Shown here in pieces: positions 54,065-63,410 of a stretch of DNA of 64,000 nt; position 1 is the first letter of the stretch; each line of letters starts with the position of its first letter. The notes under the pieces were generated by a model. It saw nothing but the letters and a program-made list of their open reading frames with translations, was not told where the DNA came from and did not search any database. Position numbers and translations under genes: made by a program. The DNA comes from JBFXCS01 sp050181915 (GTDB lineage Bacteria; Actinomycetota; Thermoleophilia; Miltoncostaeales; Miltoncostaeaceae): contig JBFXCS010000001.1 in assembly GCA_050181915.1 (NCBI GenBank), positions 434,001-498,000 of the forward strand, read 5' to 3'.

Positions 54065-54102
54065 TCACACCGCGCCGCGGTGATCCGCGGCCGCCGGTGT
54101 GA
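54065..54102. terminator. nested hairpin between the FHA gene and the Opu operon
   Basis: Outer arms TCACACCG/CGGTGTGA (8 bp) enclose CCGCGG-TGAT-CCGCGG (6 bp), separated by a small internal loop (2 against 4 nt). It follows the FHA stop and precedes the Opu promoter. It is probably a terminator, though an operator role is also possible. Confidence 0.5.
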
Positions 54103-54118
54103 GAAAAGTCACGAATAC

Positions 54119-55390
54119 TTATAAGGAATCATCATGATCGCCATGAGCGACGCTCGCGGTCTCCTGGGCGATCGCGGCCGCCCCGATCATCCCGGCGAAG
54201 GCGGCGACGGCCGTGCCGGCGAGGGCGAGGCCGAGGCCGGTCCCGATGGTCGCGCCGACCAGGCCCGAGCTCGCGGCGATCGTGAAGCCGAAGGCGACGG
54301 CCGCCAGGGCGCCCGCGGAGGCGGCGAGCGCGGGGACGACGCGGGCGTCGCCCGAGCGGGCGAAGGAGAAGGTGAAGCCGGACGTCGCCATCAGCAGCAG
54401 CGCGAGCGGGAACAGCCAGCGACCGGCGAGGATCGCCCCGTCGAAGCCGCCGACGGCGTCGGTGAAGGGGCTGCGCGCGATCCACCCGAGCGGGCTGGCG
54501 ATGGCGGCGATGGCGCCGCCGACGAGCCCCCCGACGGCCACGACCGCGGGATTGGCCGGCGAGAGCGCCGGCGCCGGCGCGTCGCGGCGGGGCGCGAGCG
54601 CCCAGATCGCGGCGGCCGCGACGCCCGCTCCGGAGAGCGCGAGCAGCGGGAGGCCGGCGCCCCGGTCGCCGCCGCCCAGGTTGATGACGCCCAGCAGGAA
54701 GGGCAGCCCCGCGAGGAAGCCGCCCGCGCAGGCCGTGAGCGCCGCCGCGACGCGCCGGTGGCGGGCGGCGCCGGGGTGCCGCAGGGTGAGCGCCCAGGCC
54801 CCGGCGGCGGCGAGGGCGAGGACGAGCGAGACGATCCCCTGCGCGCGCGGGCCGCCGGGCAGGTCCCACAGGTCGTGGACGTCGCCGGACGGCCCGGCCA
54901 TCGGCATCCAGGCCGTGATGAAGGCGAGCGCCGCGCACGCCGCCGCGACGGTCGCGGCGCGGACCTCGCGGATCGTCGCGGGCGGCGCGGGCGGCCGCGG
55001 CGGGGCGGTGGGCGGCGCCGGCGACGGGGAGGAGGGCGGCGGCGGGGGCGGCGCGCCGGTGGCGCCGGGCGGCGGCGAGGCCGAGCCGTCGGCGGGGGTC
55101 GGCGCGGGCGGCGCGGGGCCCCAGCGGACCGTCAGCTCGGTGGCGCCGATCGCGACGCGGTCGCCCACCCGCAGCGGCGTGGGGCCCGCGATCGCCAGGC
55201 CGTTCACGCGGGTGCCGCCGTCGGCGCCCAGGTCCTCGACCACCAGCCGGTCGCGCTCGACGCGCAGCAGGGCGTGGCGCTCGGCCACCGATCGGTCGGT
55301 CAGCACCACGTCGGCCAGCAGATCACGTCCCACGACGGCGCCGGGACCGGGGAACCCGAAGCGGGCGCCCCGGTCCTGGCCGCCGGTCAC
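54119..55390 (-). CDS. FHA-domain polytopic membrane protein
   Basis: A 423-residue protein. An FHA domain at the N-terminus (about 12-90) shows the core residues VVGRDLLADVVLTDRSVAERHALLRVERDRLVVEDLGADGGTRVNG, expected to bind phosphothreonine. A Pro-rich linker (about 95-140) leads to about eight or nine membrane helices. This layout fits a membrane protein recruited or controlled by a Ser/Thr kinase such as the one at 7796 (inference). The GTG at 55390 is the given start, 40 bp after gltB, so it is probably in the gltB operon. Confidence 0.85.
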   Translation of the reverse strand: MTGGQDRGARFGFPGPGAVVGRDLLADVVLTDRSVAERHALLRVERDRLVVEDLGADGGTRVNGLAIAGPTPLRVGDRVAIGATELTVRWGPAPPAPTPADGSASPPPGATGAPPPPPPSSPSPAPPTAPPRPPAPPATIREVRAATVAAACAALAFITAWMPMAGPSGDVHDLWDLPGGPRAQGIVSLVLALAAAGAWALTLRHPGAARHRRVAAALTACAGGFLAGLPFLLGVINLGGGDRGAGLPLLALSGAGVAAAAIWALAPRRDAPAPALSPANPAVVAVGGLVGGAIAAIASPLGWIARSPFTDAVGGFDGAILAGRWLFPLALLLMATSGFTFSFARSGDARVVPALAASAGALAAVAFGFTIAASSGLVGATIGTGLGLALAGTAVAAFAGMIGAAAIAQETASVAHGDHDDSL

Positions 55391-55430
55391 CTCGATGGCA
55401 TCGACCGGGATGGGATCTCCTCGGGGGTCG

Positions 55431-58400
55431 CTACTCCGTGGAGATGTTCGGGTCGGCCTGCTGCGTGACCGGGTTGATCGCGATGAAGTGCTGCTCGGGG
55501 TCGTCGATCAGGGGCTGGAGGCCGGCGGCGGTCTCGTCCTGGCCCGAGGAGGCAAGGGCCGCCTGGTAGGCGCCCAGCAGCTCCTGGATGGTCGCGATGT
55601 CGACCTCCTCCGGCGCGGCCAGCGAGACCTTGGCGGCCTTCGAGAGCCGGCGCCGGACGGCGGCCTCGTCGAGGTTCCAGTCCGCGTTCTGGCGCACGTA
55701 CACCACGCCGCCGGTCATGCCGGAGCACAGCCACGGGCCCGGGTCGCCCAGCACCACGACGCGGCCGCCGGTCATGTACTCGAACGCGAAGCCCTTGCAG
55801 TTGGCGCGCGCCGCCAGGGTGCCGAGGCGGTCGTCGAGCGGCATCGTCGGCTCGCCGCCCAGCACCATGTCGGCCCCCGACAGGCGGATGCCCGCCCGGG
55901 CGTCCGCGTTGCCCTGCACCAGGAACAGGCCGCGCTGCGCCCCGTAGGCGAAGCTCTTGCCCACGTGGCCGCCGACCCAGTGCCCGTCGGCGTTCTGCGA
56001 CTTCAGCACCTGGATCTCGCCGCCGAGGGCGCACTTGCCCACGCCGTCCTGGGCGCCGCCGAACACGCGCACCCGCACGCCCTCGAGCGTGAAGGCGGCG
56101 AGGCCCGAGCCGGCCGCGGCGCCCTTGGTGAAGGCCAGGTCCACGAGCGTGGCCGAATGGCCGTTGGGGCCGCCGGGGGCGCCGTCGCCGTTCGAGGGGG
56201 ACGCGCCGTTGCCGTTGCCCGCCCGGTTGGTGGGCGACACGCCGCCGCCCTCGCCGTTGACCCAGGCGTTGTTCACGCCCGTCGTGGCCCGGGCGATGAG
56301 CCCGGCCAGGTCCGTGCCGAGGTTGCGGTCGGCGGCGGTGGTGCTCTCCTCCTCCACGGCGAGCGCGGCGCCGGTGGCGAGCCGCTCGGCCGCCACCTCC
56401 GGCGCCCGGTGCGGCGGCGGCGGGTGGAAGGGCCGGAAGAAGCGGGGCGCGCCGGCCGGGGCGGTGATGACGCGCTCGCGCACCGGGGTGAGCATCGAGG
56501 TCATGTCGAGGCGGTCGTGGTGCGAGACCTGCACCAGGCGGTCGGCCTGCCCGACGAGCTCCTGCACGTCGCGCACGCCCATCTGGCCGGCGAGCTCGCG
56601 CATCGCCTCGCCCATCTCCGTGAAGTAGCGCACCAGCGACTCGACGGCCGGCTCGAAGACCCGCGGGACGAATCGCTTGAGGCCGCGCTCGGTGGCCTCG
56701 TGCTCGTCTTCGATCTGGGTGGCGATGCCGACGTGGCAGGTGTCCAGCTGACAGCCGCGGCAGATGGTGCAGCCGATGGCCACCATCGACGCGGTGCCGA
56801 AGCCCAGCCGGTTGGCGCCCATGCAGATGAGCTTGATGCAGTCGGCCGCGCTGCGCAGTCCGCCGTCGGCCCAGATCTCCACCCGGTCGCGGATGCCGGC
56901 CTCGGTGAGCGCGTGGTGCGCCAGCACCGTGCCGATCTCGCACGGCAGGCCCGCGCGGCGGAGGGCGTGCTGGCGCGCGGCGCCGGTGCCCCCGTCGTAG
57001 CCGGACATCGTGATCACGTCCGCGCCCGCCTTGGCGATGCCGATGGCGATCGTGCCGATGCCCGGCACCACCGGCACCTTCACGATCACCTTGGCGTGCG
57101 GGTTCGCCGTCTTCAGCTCGTCGATGAGCTGGGCGAGGTCCTCGATGGAGTAGAGGTCGTGGTTGTTGGAGGGGCTGATCAGGTCGCTGCCGACCGCCGC
57201 GTTGCGGGCGCGGGCGATCGCCTGGGTCACCTTCGACCCCGGCAGGTGGCCGCCCTCGCCGGGCTTGGCGCCCTGGCCGATCTTGATCTCCACCCACTCC
57301 GACGAGTTGATGAGCAGCGACGACACGCCGAAGCGGCCGCTGGCCACCTGCTGGCCGCGGTGCTTCGGGTAGCGGCCGTACATGTCGGGGATCTCGCCGC
57401 CCTCGCCGTTCATCGAGAGCATGTCGGCGCGCATCGCGGCCTCCGCGTACGAGCGGAAGGCGGTCTCGTTCTGGCTGCCGAAGCTCATGGAGCTGATGAT
57501 GAAGGGGAGGGTGTGCTCGCCGACGCGGGAGCTCACCTCGGCCGCGGGGATCCTCTCGGCCTCCGGGGCCAGCTGCGGCTGGAGGGAGTGGCGCAGGGCC
57601 ACCGGCTGCTCGGTCTCGAGCTTGTCGAGCGTCTCCGCGAGCTCCTCGTAGCCGCGCTCCGAGTTGGCGACGCGCGCCAGCGCCTTCCACACCTTCGGGT
57701 ACATGCGCGGCAGCTTCACCTTGGACGGGCTCTCCTCGCCGGCCCGGATCTGCCGGCCCTGCTCGGCCAGCGCGTCCAGGTCGTCGAGGCCCAGGCCCCG
57801 CCCCTCCGAGGCGCAGAAGCCCGGGATCTGGAGGATCTCCAGCACCTCCGGCGACACGCCGATCGCCGAGACCAGGCGGCCGTAGCCGCGCAGCTCGTGG
57901 ATGCCCAGCGTGGAGAGCACCTTCTCCATGCCCTTCTGGAGGCTGTCGAGCACGTTGCCGGCCACGGCCACCGGCTCGGCGGCCCCGTCGAGCGCCTTCT
58001 CGAGCATGGCGTAGGGGCAGATGGCCTGGGCGCCGAAGCCCAGCGCCACCATCACGTCGTGCACGTTGCGCACGCCCGCCGCGCGGAGCACCAGGCTCAC
58101 GTCGCGCCGCCGGGACGAGCCGTCCTCCTTGCGGGCCTCGCGCAGCGCCTGGTCTACCGCGGCGACCGCCAGGTGCGGGTCGCAGACGCGCTCGTCCGGG
58201 CCGGCCTCGACGTCGGACAGCACGATCAGCTCGGCGCCGCTCTCGACCGCCGCCACCGCCGCCGCGGCGAGGGTGGCCAGGTGCGCGCGCACCGTCTGGT
58301 CCTTGGGGAACTGCAGCGGCAGGCTGACGGCCCGCCAGTCCCACGCGGCGAGCACGTCCTCCATGCAGGCGACGCCCTTGCCGACGGCGACCCGGCGGGT

Positions 58401-60119
58401 GTCCGGCAGCGACAGCGCGTCGGCGCCGCGCCGCATGCCGCCCAGGATGATGGGCATGCGCAGCTCGCAGCGCTGCGGCGGCTCGGGCTCCACGCCCTCG
58501 ATCGGGGGCCGCCGGCCCAGCACGACGCGGGTCGAGAAGTGCTCGACCTCGCGCTCGCGGTCGATCGCCGGGTTGGTGACCACCGCCACCGTCTCCTGGA
58601 GGTAGTCCGACAGCGGCATCGGCACCGGCGTGAAGGGGCCCAGCGGGCCGTCCCAGCCGAGCGAGCCGATCGGCTCCGCGCCGCGGTCGGCGTGGAACTG
58701 CAGCTGCTGCTTGTCGCTCTCGATCCAGCCGGCCGAGGCCAGCAGGGTCTCGAGGCCGAGCTCGGGCCCCTGGACGTCCTCGTCCGGGTACTCCTCCACG
58801 GCCACCGGCTCCAGGCCGCCCGCCAGGCGGGCGCGCGTCTCGGCGGTGGGCAGCGCGCCGCGGCCCTTGGCGCGGCGGTAGACCTCGAGCTGGACCTCCC
58901 AGTAGTCGAGCACGATCGGCGCGCCGTCGTCGCCCGTCAGCAGCGCGACCTTCTCGCCCGGCGCCAGCGGGGCGGGGTCGCGGCTGAGCTCGCCCACCGG
59001 AATGATCCCGGGCTCGGACGAGACGACGTAGATGTCGTCGGTCTCGATCCACCACAGCGGCCGCAGGCCCATCGCGTCGACCGCGAACACCATCTCGTCG
59101 GCCGCGCGGCAGGCCAGCCCCACCGGGCCCTGCGCGTACGGGCCGAGCGCCTCGCGGTAGTGGACGTACAGGTCCTGGAGCTTGGCCGGCAGGCGGTGCA
59201 CCTCGCCGAGGATGGGCGGGAACGCGAACTCGACCGCCTCCAGCAGCGAGAGGCCCTTCTCGAAGATGAGGCCCTCCAGCAGCCGGTTGAGGTCCTGGCT
59301 GTCGGAGCCGTCGCGCGAGGTCGGCAGGCCGAGCTGCTCGCTCTGCTCGCGAAGCTGGGCGATCGTGTTGATCTCGCCGTTGTGCCCGAGGATCGAGAAG
59401 GGCTGCACCCGGCTGAAGGTGGGGTACGTGTTGGTGGAGTAGCGGTTGTGGGCGATGATCCGCGCCGCCGCGAAGTCGGGCTCGGCCATCTCGGGGTAGA
59501 AGCGCGGGATGACCTCGGGCTGGCCCTGCACCTTGTAGACGGCGTCGTTCGCCGAGAACGAGGCGACGTGGCAGTCGAGCTCGCGCTCGATCTGGACCAT
59601 CGCGCGGTAGCAGGCCTTCGACGCCCCGGCGCCGGCCTCGCCCGCCAGGCAGGCGATCTGCCAGAACACCGGCGGCGTCTCGGCGGCGCGGGGGCCGAGG
59701 GCGCTGCGGTCGACCAGGCCCTCCCCGCTCCAGAGCACCTCGAAGCCGTGCTCGTCCAGCACCGCGATGATGCGCGGCACCTGGGCGGCGGCCTCGTCGG
59801 GCGCGTCGAAGAAGATGTGCGCGACGGTGAAGCGCGCGTCGTCGGCGGCCGCGGCGTCGAGGCCGGCGGACGCGAGGCGGCGGCGCCACTGGGGGCGCGG
59901 CAGGTCGACGAGCAGCCCGCTGCCGTCGCCCTCTCCGTCCACGCTCCCGGAGCGGTGGACCATCATCTGCAGGGATGTGAGCGCGATCTCCAGCATCCTG
60001 CGGCTGGGCCTGCCGTCGCGCGTGGCGAAGGCGGCGAGGGCGCAGGCGTCGTGCTCCTTCAGCTCCGGGAGTCCCCTCGGGGGGATGGCGGCGAAGGGCG
60101 GCGGCGGCAGGTTCGTCAT
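55431..60119 (-). CDS. gltB: glutamate synthase, large (alpha) subunit
   Basis: A 1562-residue enzyme. The class II amidotransferase domain starts at Cys26 in EHDACALAAFA, exposed after removal of a short propeptide. A central domain and the FMN-binding synthase domain (about 850-1230) follow, with GEGGEIPDMYGRYPKHRGQQ, FGVSSLLINSSEWVEIKIGQGAKPGEGG and the 3Fe-4S cysteines in GCTICRGCQLDTCH. The GXGXG domain ends the protein (VLGDPGPWLCSGMTGGVVYVRQN). An Asn/Gly/Ser-rich insert (about 1285-1340) is unusual. It converts glutamine and 2-oxoglutarate to two glutamates with electrons from the small subunit, whose gene gltD is not next to it here. GAGAGG is the ribosome site. Confidence 0.95.
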   Translation of the reverse strand: MTNLPPPPFAAIPPRGLPELKEHDACALAAFATRDGRPSRRMLEIALTSLQMMVHRSGSVDGEGDGSGLLVDLPRPQWRRRLASAGLDAAAADDARFTVAHIFFDAPDEAAAQVPRIIAVLDEHGFEVLWSGEGLVDRSALGPRAAETPPVFWQIACLAGEAGAGASKACYRAMVQIERELDCHVASFSANDAVYKVQGQPEVIPRFYPEMAEPDFAAARIIAHNRYSTNTYPTFSRVQPFSILGHNGEINTIAQLREQSEQLGLPTSRDGSDSQDLNRLLEGLIFEKGLSLLEAVEFAFPPILGEVHRLPAKLQDLYVHYREALGPYAQGPVGLACRAADEMVFAVDAMGLRPLWWIETDDIYVVSSEPGIIPVGELSRDPAPLAPGEKVALLTGDDGAPIVLDYWEVQLEVYRRAKGRGALPTAETRARLAGGLEPVAVEEYPDEDVQGPELGLETLLASAGWIESDKQQLQFHADRGAEPIGSLGWDGPLGPFTPVPMPLSDYLQETVAVVTNPAIDREREVEHFSTRVVLGRRPPIEGVEPEPPQRCELRMPIILGGMRRGADALSLPDTRRVAVGKGVACMEDVLAAWDWRAVSLPLQFPKDQTVRAHLATLAAAAVAAVESGAELIVLSDVEAGPDERVCDPHLAVAAVDQALREARKEDGSSRRRDVSLVLRAAGVRNVHDVMVALGFGAQAICPYAMLEKALDGAAEPVAVAGNVLDSLQKGMEKVLSTLGIHELRGYGRLVSAIGVSPEVLEILQIPGFCASEGRGLGLDDLDALAEQGRQIRAGEESPSKVKLPRMYPKVWKALARVANSERGYEELAETLDKLETEQPVALRHSLQPQLAPEAERIPAAEVSSRVGEHTLPFIISSMSFGSQNETAFRSYAEAAMRADMLSMNGEGGEIPDMYGRYPKHRGQQVASGRFGVSSLLINSSEWVEIKIGQGAKPGEGGHLPGSKVTQAIARARNAAVGSDLISPSNNHDLYSIEDLAQLIDELKTANPHAKVIVKVPVVPGIGTIAIGIAKAGADVITMSGYDGGTGAARQHALRRAGLPCEIGTVLAHHALTEAGIRDRVEIWADGGLRSAADCIKLICMGANRLGFGTASMVAIGCTICRGCQLDTCHVGIATQIEDEHEATERGLKRFVPRVFEPAVESLVRYFTEMGEAMRELAGQMGVRDVQELVGQADRLVQVSHHDRLDMTSMLTPVRERVITAPAGAPRFFRPFHPPPPHRAPEVAAERLATGAALAVEEESTTAADRNLGTDLAGLIARATTGVNNAWVNGEGGGVSPTNRAGNGNGASPSNGDGAPGGPNGHSATLVDLAFTKGAAAGSGLAAFTLEGVRVRVFGGAQDGVGKCALGGEIQVLKSQNADGHWVGGHVGKSFAYGAQRGLFLVQGNADARAGIRLSGADMVLGGEPTMPLDDRLGTLAARANCKGFAFEYMTGGRVVVLGDPGPWLCSGMTGGVVYVRQNADWNLDEAAVRRRLSKAAKVSLAAPEEVDIATIQELLGAYQAALASSGQDETAAGLQPLIDDPEQHFIAINPVTQQADPNISTE

Positions 60120-60237
60120 GCACGGGCCTCTCGGTCGGGGGTCCGCATGCTAACGCCGACCCGCTCCCGGGGCCGACGCGAACCCCCAGTAAAGCCGCCG
60201 CGACATACATCGTCAACGGGTGGGAGCACGGGCGCGC

Positions 60238-60243
60238 TACGAT
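60238..60243 (+). promoter_or_regulatory. -10 element for the rhomboid gene
   Basis: TACGAT, 9 nt before the ATG at 60253; near-leaderless. Confidence 0.4.
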
Positions 60244-60252
60244 CCCAGCGCG

Positions 60253-61116
60253 ATGGCGGGACCACAGGAGACCACGGCCACCGAGACCCCGCACTGCTAC
60301 CGCCATCCCGGCCGTGAGACGCTGCTGTCGTGCTCCCAGTGCGAGCGCCCGATCTGCACGTCGTGCATGACCCAGGCGGCGGTGGGGGTCAGATGCCCCG
60401 AGTGCGCCGGCGGCCGCAGGGGCGGCGCGTCCGGCTCGCGCGCGCCGCGCGTGAGGGCCGGCTCGGCGACGGCGTACGCGACGATCGCGCTGGTCGCGAT
60501 CAACGTGATCGTCTACCTGGCCGAGATGGCGCAGGGGGTCGGCGTGCGCGGCGTCGGCGGCTCGGAGCTGGTGAGCGACGGGGCCCTCTACGGGCCCGCC
60601 GTCGCTGACGGCGAGTGGTGGCGCCTGGTCACCGGCGGCTTCCTCCACGCCAGCATCATCCACGTCGGCTTCAACATGTACCTGCTCTGGATCCTGGGGG
60701 AGGCGCTGGAGCGCTACGCCGGGACGGCCCGCTTCGTCGCGATCTACGCCTGCGGCCTGCTGTGGGGCGCCGCCGGGGCGCTGGTGGCCGAGCCGGACGC
60801 CCTCACCGTTGGCGCATCGGGCGCCGTCTTCGGCCTGATGGCCGCGATGTACCTGCTCGAGCGCCAGCGCGGCATCGCCCTGCTCGGATCGAGCGTCGGC
60901 ATGCTGCTGCTGCTGAACCTGGCGATCACCTTCTTCATCCCGGGCATCTCGATCGGCGGCCACATCGGCGGGATCATCGGCGGCGCGGGCGCGGCGTTCG
61001 TGCTGTCCGGCTTCGGCAAGGGGCACCTGGCCTACGGCCGCCTCGGCGCGCAGGGCTGGGGCGCGGTGGCGGCGTTCGCCGTCGTCGCGGTGGCCGTCGC
61101 CCTCATCGTCGCCTGA
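60253..61116 (+). CDS. rhomboid-family intramembrane serine protease with N-terminal zinc finger
   Basis: A 287-residue membrane protease. A B-box-like zinc segment (about 14-52) carries HCYRHPGRETLLSCSQCERPICTSCM and VRCPECAG. The six-helix rhomboid fold follows, with the oxyanion Asn in HVGFNMYLLWILG (N141), catalytic Ser S189 in GASGAVFGLMAA, and catalytic His H237 in IGGHIGGIIGG. It cleaves membrane proteins within or near the bilayer. The ATG at 60253 is preceded by TACGAT in the near-leaderless position; an upstream frame is not needed. Confidence 0.9.
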   Translation: MAGPQETTATETPHCYRHPGRETLLSCSQCERPICTSCMTQAAVGVRCPECAGGRRGGASGSRAPRVRAGSATAYATIALVAINVIVYLAEMAQGVGVRGVGGSELVSDGALYGPAVADGEWWRLVTGGFLHASIIHVGFNMYLLWILGEALERYAGTARFVAIYACGLLWGAAGALVAEPDALTVGASGAVFGLMAAMYLLERQRGIALLGSSVGMLLLLNLAITFFIPGISIGGHIGGIIGGAGAAFVLSGFGKGHLAYGRLGAQGWGAVAAFAVVAVAVALIVA

Positions 61117-61137
61117 GAAGCTGAGGTACCGGCGGGT

Positions 61138-62949
61138 GTGAGCGAGGCGACGAACCCCGCCCCCGCCCGGCGCCTGGCCTACATGCCGGGCGTCGACGGG
61201 CTGCGGGCGATCGCCGTCGCGGCGGTCATCGCCTACCACCTGGGCGCGTCGTGGCTGCCCGGCGGCTACCTGGGCGTCGACGTCTTCCTCGTCATCAGCG
61301 GCTACCTGATCACGTCGCTGCTGCTGGGCGAGCACCGGGCGACCGGGCGCATCGACCTGGCGCGCTTCTGGCTGCGCCGCGCGCGCCGCCTGCTGCCGGC
61401 GCTGCTGCTGATGATGGCGGTGGTGCTGGCGGCGATGGCGATCCTGCACCCCGGCGAGGTGGGCCGCCTGCGCGGCCAGGCCGTCGCGGCGCTGCTCTAC
61501 GTCGTGAACTGGCACTTCATCTACGCCGACGTGCCGTACTTCGAGCAGTTCGGCCGGCCGTCGGCCTTCCTGCACCTGTGGTCGCTGGCGATCGAGGAGC
61601 AGTTCTACCTGGTGTGGCCGCCGCTGCTGGCGCTCGGCCTGGTGGTGCTGCGCCTGCGCCGCGGCGTGCTGCTCGGGGCGGTGGTGGTGCCGGCGGCGGC
61701 CGGGTCGACGATCCTGGCCTGGGCGCTCTGGCACCCCTTCACCGATCCGTCGCGCATCTACTACGGCACCGACACCCGGGCCGTCGCCCTGCTGGTGGGG
61801 GTCGCGCTGGCGCTGCTGCCGGACCTGGCGCGCCGCGGGGCGGCGCTGCGCGGCCCGCGGCGCCTGGGCTGGCAGGCGCTGGGCCTGGCCGCGGCCGGCG
61901 GCGTCGCCTATGCGATGGCGACCCTCGGCGATCTGGACGAGCACCTCTACCGGGGCGGATTCCTGGTCGTGGCCCTGGTCACGGCGGCGCTGATCGCGGT
62001 CGCGGCGGACGCGACCTCGGCGACGGGGCGCCTGCTGGGCACGCGGCCGATGGTGTGGCTGGGGCTGCGCAGCTACGCCGTCTACCTGTGGCACTGGCCG
62101 GTGATCGTGCTCACCCGGCCGGACGCGGACATCCCCCTCGACGGGGCGCCCCTGGTGCTGCTGAGGCTCGCCCTCACGGTCGGTGCGGCGGCGCTGAGCT
62201 ACCGGTACGTCGAGGTGCCCTTCCGCCGCCACGGCATGGCCGGCGTCCGGGCGGCCCTCGGCCGCATCGAGAGGCGGGCGGGGCGCCCCGCCCGCCTGGC
62301 GACGCTCTCGTCGGCCGGCGCCCTGGTGGCGGCGCTGGTCGTGGCGGTGACCTTCCTGCCGGTGAGCGCCGCCCGGGCTCCCGGGCTGACCGGCGCGGCC
62401 GCGGCCGCGCCCGGCGCGGGCCCGGCACCGACCGCGGGCCCGGCGCCGCTGCTGTTCGTGGGCGACTCGGTGATGCTCGGCGCGTCGGACGCCCTGCAGC
62501 GGGCCTTCGGGGAGCGCGCTGTGGTCGACGCCCGGGTGGGGCGCCGCTTCCCCGAGGGGGCGGCGCTGGTGCTGGGCCATCTGCGCACCCTGCCGCCGGA
62601 CACGGTCGTCCTGATCCACCTGGGCAACAACTACTTCGTCGACCCCGCCGACATCGAGGCGCTGTTGGGGAAGCTCGGCGATCGCCGGGTGTTCCTGTTC
62701 ACGGTCAGGGTGCCGCTGCCGTGGCAGGATTCGGTGAACCGCGCGGTGCTCGCCGCCGCGGCCCGTCACCCCAACGTGCGGGTCGTAGACTGGCAGCGGG
62801 TCTCGGGCGGGCCGGGCCTCCTCGTCGATGGGGCGCACATGACCGAGCGGGGCATGGACGTCTACACGGGTGCGATCGAGGCGGCGCTGCGGGCCGACGG
62901 GTCCGCCCCCGGCGACACCACGGCATCAGCACGCGAGGAGGATCGATGA
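61138..62949 (+). CDS. OafA-type acyltransferase with extracytoplasmic SGNH domain
   Basis: A 603-residue protein. The N-terminal acyltransferase-3 domain has about ten helices and begins YMPGVDGLRAIAVAAVIAYHLG (catalytic His), with FLVISGYLITSLLLGE and FLHLWSLAIEEQFYLVWP. A C-terminal SGNH hydrolase-like domain (about 435-590) shows LLFVGDSVMLGASDALQRAFGERA, LIHLGNNYF and VDGAHMTERGM, with the Ser, Asn and Asp-x-x-His in place. Such fusions O-acetylate peptidoglycan or surface polysaccharides. The start is a GTG. Its stop overlaps the next ATG. Confidence 0.9.
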   Translation: MSEATNPAPARRLAYMPGVDGLRAIAVAAVIAYHLGASWLPGGYLGVDVFLVISGYLITSLLLGEHRATGRIDLARFWLRRARRLLPALLLMMAVVLAAMAILHPGEVGRLRGQAVAALLYVVNWHFIYADVPYFEQFGRPSAFLHLWSLAIEEQFYLVWPPLLALGLVVLRLRRGVLLGAVVVPAAAGSTILAWALWHPFTDPSRIYYGTDTRAVALLVGVALALLPDLARRGAALRGPRRLGWQALGLAAAGGVAYAMATLGDLDEHLYRGGFLVVALVTAALIAVAADATSATGRLLGTRPMVWLGLRSYAVYLWHWPVIVLTRPDADIPLDGAPLVLLRLALTVGAAALSYRYVEVPFRRHGMAGVRAALGRIERRAGRPARLATLSSAGALVAALVVAVTFLPVSAARAPGLTGAAAAAPGAGPAPTAGPAPLLFVGDSVMLGASDALQRAFGERAVVDARVGRRFPEGAALVLGHLRTLPPDTVVLIHLGNNYFVDPADIEALLGKLGDRRVFLFTVRVPLPWQDSVNRAVLAAAARHPNVRVVDWQRVSGGPGLLVDGAHMTERGMDVYTGAIEAALRADGSAPGDTTASAREEDR

Positions 62950-63410
62950 CGGTGAAGCGACTCGGCGGCATCCTCGCCGTCGCCCTCGCGCTGGGCGCCT
63001 CGGCCGGCATCGCCCAGGCGGCGATCGTTCCGGGCAAGAGCGTGGCCGGCGTCAAGCTGGGCGACACCCAGGCCAGGGTGAAGGCCGTGCTGGGCGCGCC
63101 GGAGAAGGGCAGCAACGCCCTGAGCTACCGCTACATCCGCAGCCGCGGCCTGGGCGTCTACTTCATCGCCGGCAAGGCCTTCGAGATCACCGTCGTGCGG
63201 GGGTCGCAGGCGACCGCGTCGCACATCAAGGTGGGCTCCACCCTCGACGCGGTGAAGCGCGCCTACCCGAAGGCGAAGTGCCGCGCCGCGGTGGTGGGCA
63301 CCAACGCCTTCGACTGCGCCCTGCCGGCCCGCTTCGGCGGACGCGCCACCGAGACCGTGTTCACGGTGCGCTCGGGCAGGGTGAAGAACATCGCGGTGCA
63401 CTTCGCCTAG
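62946..63410 (+). CDS. secreted small protein, BamE/SmpA-like repeat fold
   Basis: A 154-residue protein with a clean signal peptide (MTVKRLGGILAVALALGASAGIAQA). The mature part holds two copies of a pattern G-x-S-x-x-x-V-K: VAGVKLGDTQARVKAVLGAPEKGS and IKVGSTLDAVKRAYPKAKCRAA. This recalls the small BamE/SmpA-like fold that binds envelope proteins. Two Cys (about 119 and 128) could form a disulfide. Its ATG overlaps the stop of the acyltransferase gene, so the proteins are coexpressed; the role is unknown. Confidence 0.72.
   Translation: MTVKRLGGILAVALALGASAGIAQAAIVPGKSVAGVKLGDTQARVKAVLGAPEKGSNALSYRYIRSRGLGVYFIAGKAFEITVVRGSQATASHIKVGSTLDAVKRAYPKAKCRAAVVGTNAFDCALPARFGGRATETVFTVRSGRVKNIAVHFA

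Noticed and set aside
54213..60317. A 2034-residue open frame on the plus strand, antisense to gltB
   Set aside because: Its composition is the repetitive Arg/Ala/Gly/His-rich pattern of shadow frames in very GC-rich DNA, and gltB on the other strand has full domain conservation. The same applies to the other long antisense frames, such as 2717-5968 minus.
61138..62949. Antisense long frame 55387-62838 as extension of gltB
   Set aside because: It runs in another frame through gltB and the opposite strand of the rhomboid and acyltransferase genes, both of which have complete motifs.
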